DNA from: Aromatoleum diolicum
Lineage (GTDB): Bacteria; Pseudomonadota; Gammaproteobacteria; Burkholderiales; Rhodocyclaceae
DNA: 64,000 bases
NCBI RefSeq assembly: GCF_012910955.1
Contig: NZ_WTVQ01000003.1
Coordinates: 124,001-188,000, forward strand
Direction: 5' to 3'
Each line of letters begins with the position of its first letter. The stretch's first letter is position 1. The position numbers and the translations under genes were made by a program. Under the pieces are notes generated by a model. That model saw only the letters and a program-made list of their open reading frames with translations. It searched no databases and was not told the origin of the DNA. This document shows positions 9,212 through 17,897 of the stretch, piece by piece.

Positions 9212-9999
9212 CGCAAGCACCTGCCGCGGCCCCGGCCGCGCTGTTCGACATCTCCGGCCGGATCGCGCTCGTGACCGGCGCCTTCGGCGGACTCGGCCGC
9301 GATTTCGCGCACGACCTCGGCCGCGCTGGTGCGACCGTCGTGCTGGCTGGCCGCCGCATCGAGCAGGGGCGCGAGGTCGCCGCGCGCTTCATTGACGAGG
9401 GCATCCGCGCGCATGCGGTCGCGATGGATGTCACGCGCGCGGAAAGCGTCGAGGATGCGCTCGCGAGCATCGTCGCGAGCGTCGGCGTGCCGGACATCCT
9501 GGTGAACAATGCCGGCGTGACCCAGACCAAGCCACTGCTCGAGGTGGGCGAGCAGGACTGGAACGACATCATCGACGTGAACCTCAACGGCTCGTGGCGC
9601 GTCGCCCAGCGCGTCGCGCGCGCGATGAAGGACGCTGGCAAGGCCGGCAGCCTCATCAACATCTCGTCGATCCTCGGTCTGCGCGTCGCCCAGCAGTTGC
9701 CCGCGTATTCGGCCTCGAAGGCCGCGCTGATCCAGCTCACGAAGGCGATGGCCCTTGAGCTCGCGCGCTACGGCATCCGCGTCAATGCGCTGGCGCCGGG
9801 CTATGTCGAAACACCGCTGAATGCGGACTTCTTCGGCAGTGACGCCGGCAAGGCGCTGATCAAGCGCATCCCGCTGCGGCGCCTCGGTCGCGGCGGCGAG
9901 CTCACCGGTCCACTGCTGCTGCTCGCCTCCGACGCGTCGTCCTACATGACCGGCTCGGTGCTGGTCGTCGATGGCGGCCACATGGTCAATACGCTGTAA
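9208..9999 (+). CDS. Short-chain dehydrogenase/reductase
   Basis: A 263-residue classical SDR. Seen: cofactor motif VTGAFGGLGRDFA (TGxxxGxG), NNAGVTQT, catalytic Ser in NISSILGLR and YSASKAALIQL (YxxxK), and C-terminal MTGSVLVVDGGH. The ATG overlaps the preceding stop by four bases. Likely oxidises a hydroxyl or reduces a keto group of a CoA intermediate. NAD versus NADP preference is not firmly readable, although LAGRRIEQGR after beta-2 has arginines that fit NADP. Confidence 0.9.
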   Translation: MTQAPAAAPAALFDISGRIALVTGAFGGLGRDFAHDLGRAGATVVLAGRRIEQGREVAARFIDEGIRAHAVAMDVTRAESVEDALASIVASVGVPDILVNNAGVTQTKPLLEVGEQDWNDIIDVNLNGSWRVAQRVARAMKDAGKAGSLINISSILGLRVAQQLPAYSASKAALIQLTKAMALELARYGIRVNALAPGYVETPLNADFFGSDAGKALIKRIPLRRLGRGGELTGPLLLLASDASSYMTGSVLVVDGGHMVNTL

Positions 10000-10035
10000 T
10001 GACGGTCCGATGAACGGATTTTCAGGGACGAGGCA

Positions 10036-10833
10036 ATGACGGCAAAAGTATTGATCGAACGGCAGGGCGCGGTCGCGCGCATCGTACTCAACGCGCCCGA
10101 GGCGCTGAACGCGATCGACCCGGACATGGCGCGCGAGTTTTCGCGCGTCGCCGCGGAGGTGGGCGAGGACCCGGCGGTGCGCTGCGTGATCGTCACCGGC
10201 GCCGGGCCGCATTTCATGGCCGGCGGCGACATCCGCTGCTTCGCCGAGTGGCTGGAATTGCCGGCGGCGGAACGGGATGCCCGTCTCGGTGCGCTGATCT
10301 CGGACGTCAGCGCCGCCGTGAGCAGCCTGCGCACGATGGCCAAGCCGGTGATCGGCGCGGTGCGTGGCGCGGCGGCCGGTTTCGGCTTCTCGCTGATGTG
10401 CGCGTGCGACCTCGTCATCGCGAGCGACACGACGAACTGCAAGCTCGCGTACTGCCAGCTCTCGGCTTCGCCCGATGGCGGCGGCAGCCACACGCTGCCG
10501 CGCCTCGTGGGCGTGCGCAAGGCGATGGAGATGGCGCTGCTGGACGAGCGCATCGACGCGGCGCGTGCGCAGGAGCTCGGCCTGGTCAGCAAAGTGGTTG
10601 CGGACACCGCGCTGGAGGACGAGGTGATGGCGCTCGCGCAACGCCTGGCGGGGCAGGCCACCGGGGCGTTCGGCCGTACCAAGCGACTGTTCAATGCCTC
10701 GCTCGAAAACGACCTCCCCACACAACTCGAAGCCGAGCGGCAGGCCTTCGTCGCGGGCGCGGCGTCGCAGGATTTCGCCGAGGCGGTGGCGGCCTTCCTC
10801 GGCCGGCGCAAGCCGCAGTTCCACGGCCGATAG
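10036..10833 (+). CDS. Crotonase-family enoyl-CoA hydratase/isomerase (PaaG-like)
   Basis: A 265-residue crotonase fold. The first catalytic Glu of hydratases is not conserved: the segment reads AAAGFGFSLMCACDLV. The second acidic site is Asp in SASPDGGGSHTLPR, the pattern of PaaG-like isomerases and of some ring-cleaving crotonases. It is therefore more likely a double-bond isomerase or specialised hydratase than a standard hydratase. Oxyanion-hole element PHFMAGGDI is intact. It sits 36 nt after the SDR and directly before a transporter gene. Confidence 0.87.
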   Translation: MTAKVLIERQGAVARIVLNAPEALNAIDPDMAREFSRVAAEVGEDPAVRCVIVTGAGPHFMAGGDIRCFAEWLELPAAERDARLGALISDVSAAVSSLRTMAKPVIGAVRGAAAGFGFSLMCACDLVIASDTTNCKLAYCQLSASPDGGGSHTLPRLVGVRKAMEMALLDERIDAARAQELGLVSKVVADTALEDEVMALAQRLAGQATGAFGRTKRLFNASLENDLPTQLEAERQAFVAGAASQDFAEAVAAFLGRRKPQFHGR

Positions 10834-10836
10834 CCG

Positions 10837-12054
10837 GTGGACGGCAAGGCGTGCGACGCGCCGGCGGGCACGCCTGTGGTCCGGACGATGGGTCCGGTCG
10901 AGTTCGTCGCCTTCGTCGCGCTGAGCCTTGTCGTCGGCGCCGTCGCCGTCGATCTGGTCCTGCCCGCGCTGCTGCCGATTGGTGAAGACTTCGCGCTGGG
11001 TAGCGGAAATTTTAGCCAGACCGTGATCGCGGTGTACCTCCTGGGTGTCGGTGTGCCCCAGTTACTGCTCGGGCCCCTTAGCGACTGTTACGGCCGGCGT
11101 CCCGTGCTGATCGGCGGCTTGCTGGTGTTTCTGATGGGCAGCGTGCTGGGCGCCTTTGCGCCGGATTTTCACACCTTGCTGGCGGCGCGTCTGCTGCAAG
11201 GGATCGGCGCCGGCGCGCAGCGCGTGGTGACCTTCTCGATCGTGCGCGATCACTACGCCGGGGCGCAAATGACTCGGGTGATGTCGCTTGCGATGTCGGT
11301 CGTGCTGCTCGAACCGATCGTCGCGCCGATGTTGGGCCAGCTCATCCTGCTGGCCGGTTCGTGGCGCTGGGTGATGGGCGCGGTGGGGCTGGTTGCGGCG
11401 GGGATGCTCGGCTGGGTTTGGCTGCGCCTCGACGAGTCCCTCCCGGGCGGGCCGCGCGGCAGGCCGTCGCCGCGCGCGGTTTTCGGCGACTATCGGACGG
11501 TCGTGACCACCCGCGAGGCCATTGTCAGCATGGTCGTGTGCGGCCTCGTGATGGGCGCGCACCTCGGCTTCCTGTCGTCCGCGCAGGCGATTTTCCAGAT
11601 TATCTTCGGCGCCGGCCTGCGCTTCACGCTGCTGCTTGCCGCGGTGTCGCTGGCAATGTCTGCCGCGTCGCTCGCTAATGCGCGCCTCGCGCGTCGCATC
11701 GGCAATGCGGTGCTCATCCGGCGCACCTTGCTCGGCGTGGCTGGAGTCAATGCGGCAGCGCTGGCCTTCGCAGCGACGGGCGAGTTCGCACTGCCCGCCT
11801 TCCTTGCGGTCCAGGCAGGCAACATGTTCGCGTTCGGGCTCTTGCTGCCCAACCTGACCTCGATGTCGATGAACCCGCTGGGCCACATCGCCGGTACCGC
11901 GTCGTCGATGTACGGGTTCGTGTCGACGACGGTCGGCGCGCTGCTGGGCGGCATCGTCGGGCAGTGCTTCGACGGCAGCGTGCGGCCCCTGTTCGCTGCG
12001 TACGCGTTGCTCGGATTGGCGGGGCTGGCGGCAATGACGCGCAGTCGTCGATAG
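10837..12054 (+). CDS. MFS transporter, Bcr/CflA (drug/metabolite:H+ antiporter) type
   Basis: About 405 residues and 12 hydrophobic segments. LSDCYGRRPVLIGG between helices 2 and 3 and LQGIGAGAQRVVTFSIVRD in the helix 4-5 region match the Bcr/CflA group. It would export a toxic intermediate or metabolite by proton antiport. The GTG at 10837 has no clear ribosome site; ATG at 10888 just before helix 1 is an alternative. It is the last gene of the rightward unit, and a MITE-like repeat begins 3 nt after its stop. Confidence 0.82.
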   Translation: MDGKACDAPAGTPVVRTMGPVEFVAFVALSLVVGAVAVDLVLPALLPIGEDFALGSGNFSQTVIAVYLLGVGVPQLLLGPLSDCYGRRPVLIGGLLVFLMGSVLGAFAPDFHTLLAARLLQGIGAGAQRVVTFSIVRDHYAGAQMTRVMSLAMSVVLLEPIVAPMLGQLILLAGSWRWVMGAVGLVAAGMLGWVWLRLDESLPGGPRGRPSPRAVFGDYRTVVTTREAIVSMVVCGLVMGAHLGFLSSAQAIFQIIFGAGLRFTLLLAAVSLAMSAASLANARLARRIGNAVLIRRTLLGVAGVNAAALAFAATGEFALPAFLAVQAGNMFAFGLLLPNLTSMSMNPLGHIAGTASSMYGFVSTTVGALLGGIVGQCFDGSVRPLFAAYALLGLAGLAAMTRSRR

Positions 12055-12057
12055 CGA

Positions 12058-12215
12058 GAGCGCTTTTGGCCTGACTGTACCGTCGATGCCGGGCGCCTTG
12101 CCCGCGGCACGGCGTTGTGTCTCCTTGCCATGGCCCCGCCATGTCGAGTCACCACGCCTTGTTCCGCGGGTAAATCATATCGGCCTCGCTTGGTACAGTC
12201 AGGCCAAAAGCGCTC
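12058..12215. mobile_element. 158-bp MITE-like element with 24-bp perfect terminal inverted repeats
   Basis: Bases 12058-12081 and 12192-12215 are exact reverse complements over 24 bp (core CGCTTTTGGCCTGACTGTAC). The element has no convincing coding capacity and contains an inner CATGGC/GCCATG hairpin. The only possible target duplication is GA on each side, too short to trust. No transposase is nearby, so a non-autonomous element mobilised in trans is the simplest reading; a long transcription-terminating hairpin is the alternative. Confidence 0.7.
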
Positions 12216-12377
12216 GAACATGGCTGCCACTCCTCTTCGTTCTTGCGGTGCCGTCCGGTCAGCGAAGGGCATGTGCGCATGGTTCCTACCTGAACAGGGA
12301 GTTGTTCACGGGATGGGCACTGTCGATACTCACGGTATGACATGTTCAAAACCAGGCGCTCATGAAAGGAAGCCATC
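12216..12377 (+). promoter_or_regulatory. Leader of the old-yellow-enzyme gene with an operator-like inverted repeat
   Basis: The 162 bases between the MITE-like element and the next gene contain GAACA-n6-TGTTC (12293-12308), a dyad of the size bound by helix-turn-helix dimers. The LuxR-type regulator encoded just downstream on the other strand is a candidate binder. No strong -35/-10 pair is obvious. The ribosome site AAGGA precedes the GTG at 12378. Together with the 158-bp element this accounts for the gene-free stretch 12055-12377. Confidence 0.4.
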
Positions 12378-14336
12378 GTGAAACTTTTGTCCCCACTCAA
12401 AATCGGCCCCATTGAAGTCAAAAACCGTGTTGTCTCGACAGCGCACTCGGCTTTTACGGATTTTTTCCAGCCCGGGGCAACCGGGGAGCGTTACATGGCC
12501 TACCAGGAGCGGCGGGCCGAAGGTGGCTGCGGTCTGATCATTCTGACGGCCATGCACGTGCACCACACCAGCCAGATTCCGACGCATTACGTTTATGAAG
12601 AACGGGATATTGCCGGGAAATTTCAGCAGATTTCCGAGCGCCTGCATCGTCATGGCGCAAAAGTGATCTCCCAATTGTTCCATTTCGGCGTGCAGTTCAA
12701 ATCGGATGCCCGAGACGATTTGAGCCCGCTCTGGGGATTTTCGGGCACTGCCTCGCTCGAAGGCGAGGCTTCCCACGAAATGACCGATGCGGAAATCGAG
12801 GAGGTTATCGATGCATTTGCAAAAACCGCCAGCATCGCCGTGAAAAACGGAATCGATGGCGTCGAGCTGCATGGCGCGCACGGCTATCTGATCCAGCAAT
12901 CATTCTCCCCCTTCGCCAATCGGCGTACCGATCGCTGGGGGGAGTATCTGTACTTCGCCAAGACACTGGCCAAACGGGTTCGCGCAGCCATTGGTCCGGA
13001 CAAGGTGATGGGATTCCGGATCTCGATCGATGATTTTCTGCGTCCGCAAGATGGCGGTGTCGGGCATGAACAGCTATGCCAAATCGCAGCGGACATGATG
13101 GCTACCGGTCTTTTCGACTATCTCAATCATTCGGAGGGTAAAGGCGGCGCTGATTACGCCCGCGCGGTCGGCTCCTATCGACATCCTATGGGCGAATGGT
13201 TGCCACTTACGCGCAGTCTGCGCCAGGCAGTCGGGGGAGAGGTTCCCCTGATTGGCGTGGGCAAAATTGTCACCGCAGACCACGCAGAGCAGGCCCTGCA
13301 AGCGGGGGATTGCGATCTGGTGGGCATGACGCGCGCACAGATTTCCGACCCGGATCTGGTTCGGAAGGTCATGACCGGTCAGCAGCACCGGATACGGGTC
13401 TGCACCGGAGCCAACCAAGGCTGCATCGATCGCACATCGACCTTGCCGATCACCTGTATCCACAATCCCGAGGTGGGTGAAGAGAATCGCTTCAAGGCCC
13501 TCGATATCCCTATCGCGAAAAGCAAGAAGGTGCTCGTCATCGGCGGCGGGCCGGCCGGAATGAAAGCGGCAGAGATCGCCGCACGACGCGGACACGACGT
13601 TACGCTCGCGGACGCCGGGAATCGCCTTGGAGGGCGGCTGAACCTGCTTGAGAAGGTGGGTGATGCAAGCAACCTTCTGGCGGCGATCAGCTGGGTGGAG
13701 CAGGAACTGTCGATACTGAAGGTCAAGGTCCTCCCCCAGACCCTGGTCGATGAGGCTTTCGTCCGGGTGTTCAAGCCGGATGCCATCGTGGTGGCGACGG
13801 GAGCTCGCCCGAGCATTGAACTGGATGTGGAAAATGATGCATCGATTCCCGTCATTTCTTCGGACGATGCGGTCCAGGGGCTTTTTGACGGGAATAAATT
13901 CGATATGAAAGGCACGCGTGCGCTGCTGGTTGATCGACGCGCCAATTACGAAACGGCGCTGGTTGTCGAGGCGCTTGTACGTCAGGGAAGCCGGGTCACG
14001 GTGATCACGCCGTTCATGCACTTTGGCGTGAATATCGGATTCACCCACCTTACTGACTATCTCAGGTTGCTTCCCGAGTGGAAGGTCGAAGTCCATGCGA
14101 CCACGGCGCTGCAGCGGATAGAAGGGGGGCAGGTCTGTTTCCGCAATGGTTTCTCGGGGGCAGAAACCTTGGCCGAATTCGATTTCATCGTTGCCGGCGT
14201 TCATGCCAAGCCCAGAAATGAGCTGGTTCAACGCCTGAGCGCGCTGGCTCCAACCAAAACCGCCGGTGACGTCGTGGCGCCGCGTTCGGCTCTCGAGGCT
14301 TTCCGCGAAGGGGATCGTTGCGGCCGGACAGTGTAA
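12378..14336 (+). CDS. FMN/FAD oxidoreductase, 2,4-dienoyl-CoA reductase-like (old yellow enzyme family)
   Basis: A 652-residue two-part flavoenzyme. Residues 1-340 form an OYE TIM barrel (VELHGAHGYLIQQSFSP, FANRRTDRWGE). From about 375 an FAD/NAD domain begins with KKVLVIGGGPAGMKAAEIAA. The linker should hold a 4Fe-4S cluster bound by C-x2-C-x3-C-x11-C. Here it reads VCTGANQGC, so the second ligand is Ala (codon at 13410), which questions normal electron transfer. It would reduce a dienoyl-CoA or an enone. The GTG start has AAGGA upstream. It interrupts the catabolic cluster together with the LuxR gene. Confidence 0.88.
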   Translation: MKLLSPLKIGPIEVKNRVVSTAHSAFTDFFQPGATGERYMAYQERRAEGGCGLIILTAMHVHHTSQIPTHYVYEERDIAGKFQQISERLHRHGAKVISQLFHFGVQFKSDARDDLSPLWGFSGTASLEGEASHEMTDAEIEEVIDAFAKTASIAVKNGIDGVELHGAHGYLIQQSFSPFANRRTDRWGEYLYFAKTLAKRVRAAIGPDKVMGFRISIDDFLRPQDGGVGHEQLCQIAADMMATGLFDYLNHSEGKGGADYARAVGSYRHPMGEWLPLTRSLRQAVGGEVPLIGVGKIVTADHAEQALQAGDCDLVGMTRAQISDPDLVRKVMTGQQHRIRVCTGANQGCIDRTSTLPITCIHNPEVGEENRFKALDIPIAKSKKVLVIGGGPAGMKAAEIAARRGHDVTLADAGNRLGGRLNLLEKVGDASNLLAAISWVEQELSILKVKVLPQTLVDEAFVRVFKPDAIVVATGARPSIELDVENDASIPVISSDDAVQGLFDGNKFDMKGTRALLVDRRANYETALVVEALVRQGSRVTVITPFMHFGVNIGFTHLTDYLRLLPEWKVEVHATTALQRIEGGQVCFRNGFSGAETLAEFDFIVAGVHAKPRNELVQRLSALAPTKTAGDVVAPRSALEAFREGDRCGRTV

Positions 14337-14341
14337 GCAGG

Positions 14342-15109
14342 TCAGGACAGACGGATCAATCCCTGTGAACAGGCAATCGCGACCGCATGGGCGCGATTGT
14401 TTGCGTGAAGCTTTTGATTCACATTCTGGAGATGAAAATGCACAGTTTCGCGTGAACGGCCAATGATGGCGGCGATTTCCGCTTCGGTTCTGCCATGGGC
14501 AGCCCAACGCAGGCATTCCAGTTCGCGAGCGGTCAGCACCTCAGTCCGCGCGTGATCCGCGCACCCGGCATCTTTCAGGCCCAGCGCATGCTTGATGAAT
14601 GCATGGGAAATGAGATGGGTCTCATGACAAGTATCCTGGTAGAGCGACCACAATTTTCGTGAATCCCGCTCAAACCACGACACATAGGCTGTCCTGCCTC
14701 CAGGCTGATGCACCGGTACGGTGACACCACCGGCAGCGTAATCGCGGTAACTTGTTAGTATGGTGCGCTGGGCCTGTGAAAGTGCGATATCGCGCCAGGT
14801 CTCTCCTTCCGGATTGCATTCCCAGAGAAAGGAACCCTGGCTGGCAGTGCAGCGGGATGTCACCGGGCATATAAGGGAAACACGTTCATAGACCCAGTTC
14901 GTTACGGATTCCTCCGCCCAGCCCATGTTGACCACGACGAAGCCGCCCCCGGGGGTGCGAGGCAACAGAAGACGAGCTGTGTCGGTGTGAAACGCTAGTC
15001 GTTCCCATCCCAGATTCCGTCCATAGTCGGCCAACAAGCTTGCTGCCGCGACGAGATTGTTCTGCTTCGCAAGCTGATTGCAGAACCAGACCACCCGCTC
15101 CAAAGCCAT
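14342..15109 (-). CDS. LuxR-family regulator with autoinducer-binding-like N-terminus (LuxR solo)
   Basis: A 255-residue transcription factor. The C-terminal GerE helix-turn-helix is clear (LTARELECLRWAAHGRTEAE, then IIGRSRETVHFHLQNVNQKL). The N-terminal 170 residues look like a LuxR ligand-binding domain (LGWERLAFH, ESVTNWVYERV) but lack the DP pair typical of acyl-homoserine-lactone binders. No luxI is in the window, so it is probably a solo sensing another ligand. ATG at 15109 has GGAG with 7-nt spacing; an in-frame start at 15154 is less likely. It converges on the OYE gene with a 5-nt gap, and regulation of that gene is plausible. Confidence 0.82.
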   Translation of the reverse strand: MALERVVWFCNQLAKQNNLVAAASLLADYGRNLGWERLAFHTDTARLLLPRTPGGGFVVVNMGWAEESVTNWVYERVSLICPVTSRCTASQGSFLWECNPEGETWRDIALSQAQRTILTSYRDYAAGGVTVPVHQPGGRTAYVSWFERDSRKLWSLYQDTCHETHLISHAFIKHALGLKDAGCADHARTEVLTARELECLRWAAHGRTEAEIAAIIGRSRETVHFHLQNVNQKLHANNRAHAVAIACSQGLIRLS

Positions 15110-15175
15110 GAGGGTTCTCCAGCATTCCGATGAAACGCCCTGATATTTACGCAAAAAGCTTCAAATCGATCAGTG

Positions 15176-15919
15176 TCACAGGATGCCGCCGTCGAGCTGG
15201 ATGATCGCGCCGGTGGTGTAGGTCGAACGCGGGCTCGCGAGATAGAGCGCGCTCGACACGATCTCCTCCGGCCGGCCGATGCGCTTGACCGCCGACGGCG
15301 CGTGGCGATCGTAGTCCTCGCGCCAGCTGCGCGAGATGTCGGTCCAGAACGGGCCGGCCATGATCGCGTTGACGCGCACCGTGGGCCCGAACTCCATCGC
15401 CTGGGAGCGCGTCACGATGTTGAGCGCGCCCTTTGCCGCGGCGTAGACCGGATAGACCGGCTCGGGGCGAAGCGCGGCCGTGCTGGTGATGTTGATGATC
15501 GAGCCGCCGCCGTTCGCGCGCATGTGTTCGGCCACCAGCGCGGAGAGGCGGAACGGGCCCTTGAGATTCACCGCCATGATCTTGTCGAAGAGTTCCTCGC
15601 TCACCGCGGCGGACGATTCGGCAGACGGCGCGATGCCGGCGTTGTTCACCAGCACGTCGATGCGGCCGAAGGCCTCCAGCGCGCCCTCGACGAGCCGCGG
15701 CAGCTCGTCCCATTTGCCGACGTGGCAACCGATGGCGACGGCGCGGCGCCCCAGTTGCTCGATTTCGGCGACGACCTCGGCGCAGCTTTCGGCGGAACGG
15801 CTGGTCGCGACGATATCGGCGCCGCATTCGGCAAATCCGAGGGCCATCGCTCGGCCCAAGCCGCGACTGGCGCCGGTGACGAGCACGACCTTGTCGGTGA
15901 AATCGGTGTAGTTCTGCAT
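15176..15919 (-). CDS. Short-chain dehydrogenase/reductase
   Basis: A 247-residue SDR with VTGASRGLGRAMA (cofactor), NNAGIAPS, NITSTAALRP (Ser), YAAAKGALN (YxxxK) and C-terminal YTTGAIIQLDGGIL. All catalytic residues are present. It is the last gene of the leftward unit that begins at 19347, 24 nt after the DUF2889 gene. Likely a hydroxyacyl-CoA or alcohol dehydrogenase of the pathway; the substrate is not evident. Confidence 0.9.
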   Translation of the reverse strand: MQNYTDFTDKVVLVTGASRGLGRAMALGFAECGADIVATSRSAESCAEVVAEIEQLGRRAVAIGCHVGKWDELPRLVEGALEAFGRIDVLVNNAGIAPSAESSAAVSEELFDKIMAVNLKGPFRLSALVAEHMRANGGGSIINITSTAALRPEPVYPVYAAAKGALNIVTRSQAMEFGPTVRVNAIMAGPFWTDISRSWREDYDRHAPSAVKRIGRPEEIVSSALYLASPRSTYTTGAIIQLDGGIL

Positions 15920-15943
15920 CGCAAGCGATCTCCGTGATCGGGT

Positions 15944-16708
15944 TCAGGGTTGCCGGCACACAAGCGCGAGCATGTCGTCGGGGGCGGTGTCATAGCGCCG
16001 GCGCGAGTTCGGCATCGGGAGCGCGCGCACGCGCTGCGCCGGCTGGAAGGAATGGCACACCGGCGCCTGGCCGAGTTCGGCGGCCGAGCCGAGATGCTCG
16101 ATCGCGATGCGCCGCCCGTTCGACACGAAGGCGACGCGGCGCAGCACCAGGGCCTGCTCCGCCTCTTCCGCGTCGAGCGATTCGGTCCACTCGCGAAAGC
16201 CGTGGTAGATCGTGCGGCCGGCGTGATGCGCCGGCGCCATGATGCGGTCGTCGTGGAGATCCCACTGCAGCACGACGGCGCTGTCGCGCTGCAATGTCGC
16301 GCGCTGCCAGCCGTCGGGCGCGTCGGATCGGACTGCGGCGAGTGGCTCGACGGTCCCGTGATAGCGGCGATGGGCGCGGCCGGCGTGCGCGTGGGCGATC
16401 ATCAGGCTCGCGAGGTCGAAGAGATGCGTGCATTGCAGGCGCATGTCGGCGAGCGTGCCGACTTGCGACGCCCGCGCCACGAGCGGTTTTCCGACCAGCG
16501 CCTGCAGCGGTCGCCCGGCCTCGGCGCAGGTCGTCCACGGGTAGCGGGGCGCCGCCATGCGCACGTCGCGGATGTGCGTGCCGTCATGCACGAGCGTGAG
16601 CCCGAAGTGATGGGACTCGTCCTCGAGCCACCCGACGACGGTCTCTGCGTCGGGGGCGTCGAGGTCGATCTGGCGGCGGTAGATCCCCTCGAAGGGGACG
16701 TCCGCCAT
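15944..16708 (-). CDS. DUF2889 domain protein
   Basis: About 254 residues, recognised as DUF2889 from its pattern: FEGIYRRQIDLDAPD at the N-terminus, DGTHIRDVRMAAPRYPWTTC, CTHLFDLASLMIAHA, and a central WDLHDDRIMAPAHHAGRTIY segment. Its biochemical role is not known to me; it recurs near CoA-thioester and lipid catabolic genes. The conserved His/Asp/Cys residues could bind a metal or act catalytically. ATG at 16708 is preferred; a GTG at 16726 is equally in frame and neither has a strong ribosome site. It follows the thiolase-like gene by 27 nt. Confidence 0.75.
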   Translation of the reverse strand: MADVPFEGIYRRQIDLDAPDAETVVGWLEDESHHFGLTLVHDGTHIRDVRMAAPRYPWTTCAEAGRPLQALVGKPLVARASQVGTLADMRLQCTHLFDLASLMIAHAHAGRAHRRYHGTVEPLAAVRSDAPDGWQRATLQRDSAVVLQWDLHDDRIMAPAHHAGRTIYHGFREWTESLDAEEAEQALVLRRVAFVSNGRRIAIEHLGSAAELGQAPVCHSFQPAQRVRALPMPNSRRRYDTAPDDMLALVCRQP

Positions 16709-16735
16709 CTGCCTGCGCCACGGCACCGCGCGCGC

Positions 16736-17884
16736 CTACCGCTGCAGAATGGTCACGCCGCTGACGCCCGGTGCGCCGTAGACGTGGGTGTAGCCGAGGC
16801 GCGGGTTGCCCGGCACCTGCCGCGCGCCCGCTTGCTGGCGCAGCTGCGTGCAGATCTCGATCACCTGGCGCAGGCCCGAGGCGCCGATCGGTTCGCCGTT
16901 CGCAAGGCAGCCGCCGTCGGTGTTGATCGGCAGCCGCCCGTCGATCTCGGTGTCGCCGTCGCGCAGCAGTCGTTCCTGCTCGCCGTGCTCGCAGAAGCCG
17001 TTTTCCGCCATGTGGATGACCTCGCTGCCCGAGTCGGTGTCCTGCAACTGCAGCACGTCGATGTCGCGGGGTCCGACGCCGGCCTGTTCGAACGCGGCCC
17101 GCGAGGCGGCCACCGTCGGGGCGGGCGCCTGCTGCGCCGCGAGCGCCGGGCTGAAGACCTCGAACGAGCCGTGATGACGCGTGCGCACAACGGCCGCCTT
17201 CACGATGATCGGCTTGGGATGGTAGCGTTTGGCGATCTCGGCCGGACACAGCACCAGCGCCGCGCCGCCCTCGGCCGGGTTGCAGAACATGTACTGGCGC
17301 AGCGGCAGATTCACGGGCATCGACTCGGCGATTTCCGCGTAGCTCATCTCGCGCCGGCGCCAGGCGTCCGGATTCAGTGCGCCGTTGCGGAAGGCGCGCT
17401 GCGCCACGCGCACGAGAGATTCCTCGCTGATGCCGTGCTCGTGCATGTAGCGGCGCGTCTTCAGCGCGAAGAACTGCGTGGTCAGCATCAGTCCGGTCTC
17501 CCCATACCAGTCCGGCAGACCCCAGTCGCGCGGATGCGGGTTGAAGGCGCCGCGCGGGTGCTTGTCGAAGCCGACCGCCACCGCGAACTCCGTCATGCCC
17601 GAGCGGATCGCCGCAACCGCGCTTGCCATCGCACTGCCGCCGGTGGCGCAGCCATTCGCGACATTGATGAAGGGCAGGCCGGTGAGGCCCAGGTCGTTGC
17701 ACAGCGCGTCGGCGTTGCCGGCGTCGTGGCTGCCGCCGTAGGCAACGCCGACTGCATCCCAGCCGATGCCGGCGTCCTTGAGGGCGGCACGCAGGGCGAT
17801 CGCGCCCTGCGCGCGGCCGGAAAGCGCGTCGTGGCGGCCGAAGGGGTGCAGGCCGATACCGATGATGGCGACGTCGTTAGCCAT
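16736..17884 (-). CDS. SCP2/lipid-transfer-type thiolase (possible Ltp2-like retro-aldolase)
   Basis: A 382-residue thiolase-fold protein of the SCP2/Ltp subgroup. The nucleophile region is retained (NVANGCATGGSAMASAVAAI). The GHPxG motif that carries the catalytic His in true thiolases reads GEPIGASG, so His is Glu. Substitution here, and a DUF35 partner gene 13 nt upstream, match Ltp2-ChsH2(DUF35) aldolases that cleave 3-hydroxyacyl-CoA side chains in steroid catabolism. The contrast with the canonical GHPVGATG thiolase at 19850 is clear. Aldolase versus thiolase activity is inferred, not shown. Confidence 0.8.
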   Translation of the reverse strand: MANDVAIIGIGLHPFGRHDALSGRAQGAIALRAALKDAGIGWDAVGVAYGGSHDAGNADALCNDLGLTGLPFINVANGCATGGSAMASAVAAIRSGMTEFAVAVGFDKHPRGAFNPHPRDWGLPDWYGETGLMLTTQFFALKTRRYMHEHGISEESLVRVAQRAFRNGALNPDAWRRREMSYAEIAESMPVNLPLRQYMFCNPAEGGAALVLCPAEIAKRYHPKPIIVKAAVVRTRHHGSFEVFSPALAAQQAPAPTVAASRAAFEQAGVGPRDIDVLQLQDTDSGSEVIHMAENGFCEHGEQERLLRDGDTEIDGRLPINTDGGCLANGEPIGASGLRQVIEICTQLRQQAGARQVPGNPRLGYTHVYGAPGVSGVTILQR

Positions 17885-17897
17885 GTCGTATTCCTTG

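Noticed and set aside
9100-10824. 574-codon minus-strand frame
   Set aside because: Antisense to the SDR and crotonase genes; typical GC shadow.
12115-12381. 88-codon frame across the MITE-like element
   Set aside because: Crosses the inverted repeats and the next gene's start; no homology pattern or ribosome site.
14342-15109. Quorum-sensing pair
   Set aside because: No luxI-like synthase in the window and the ligand domain lacks typical AHL-binding residues.
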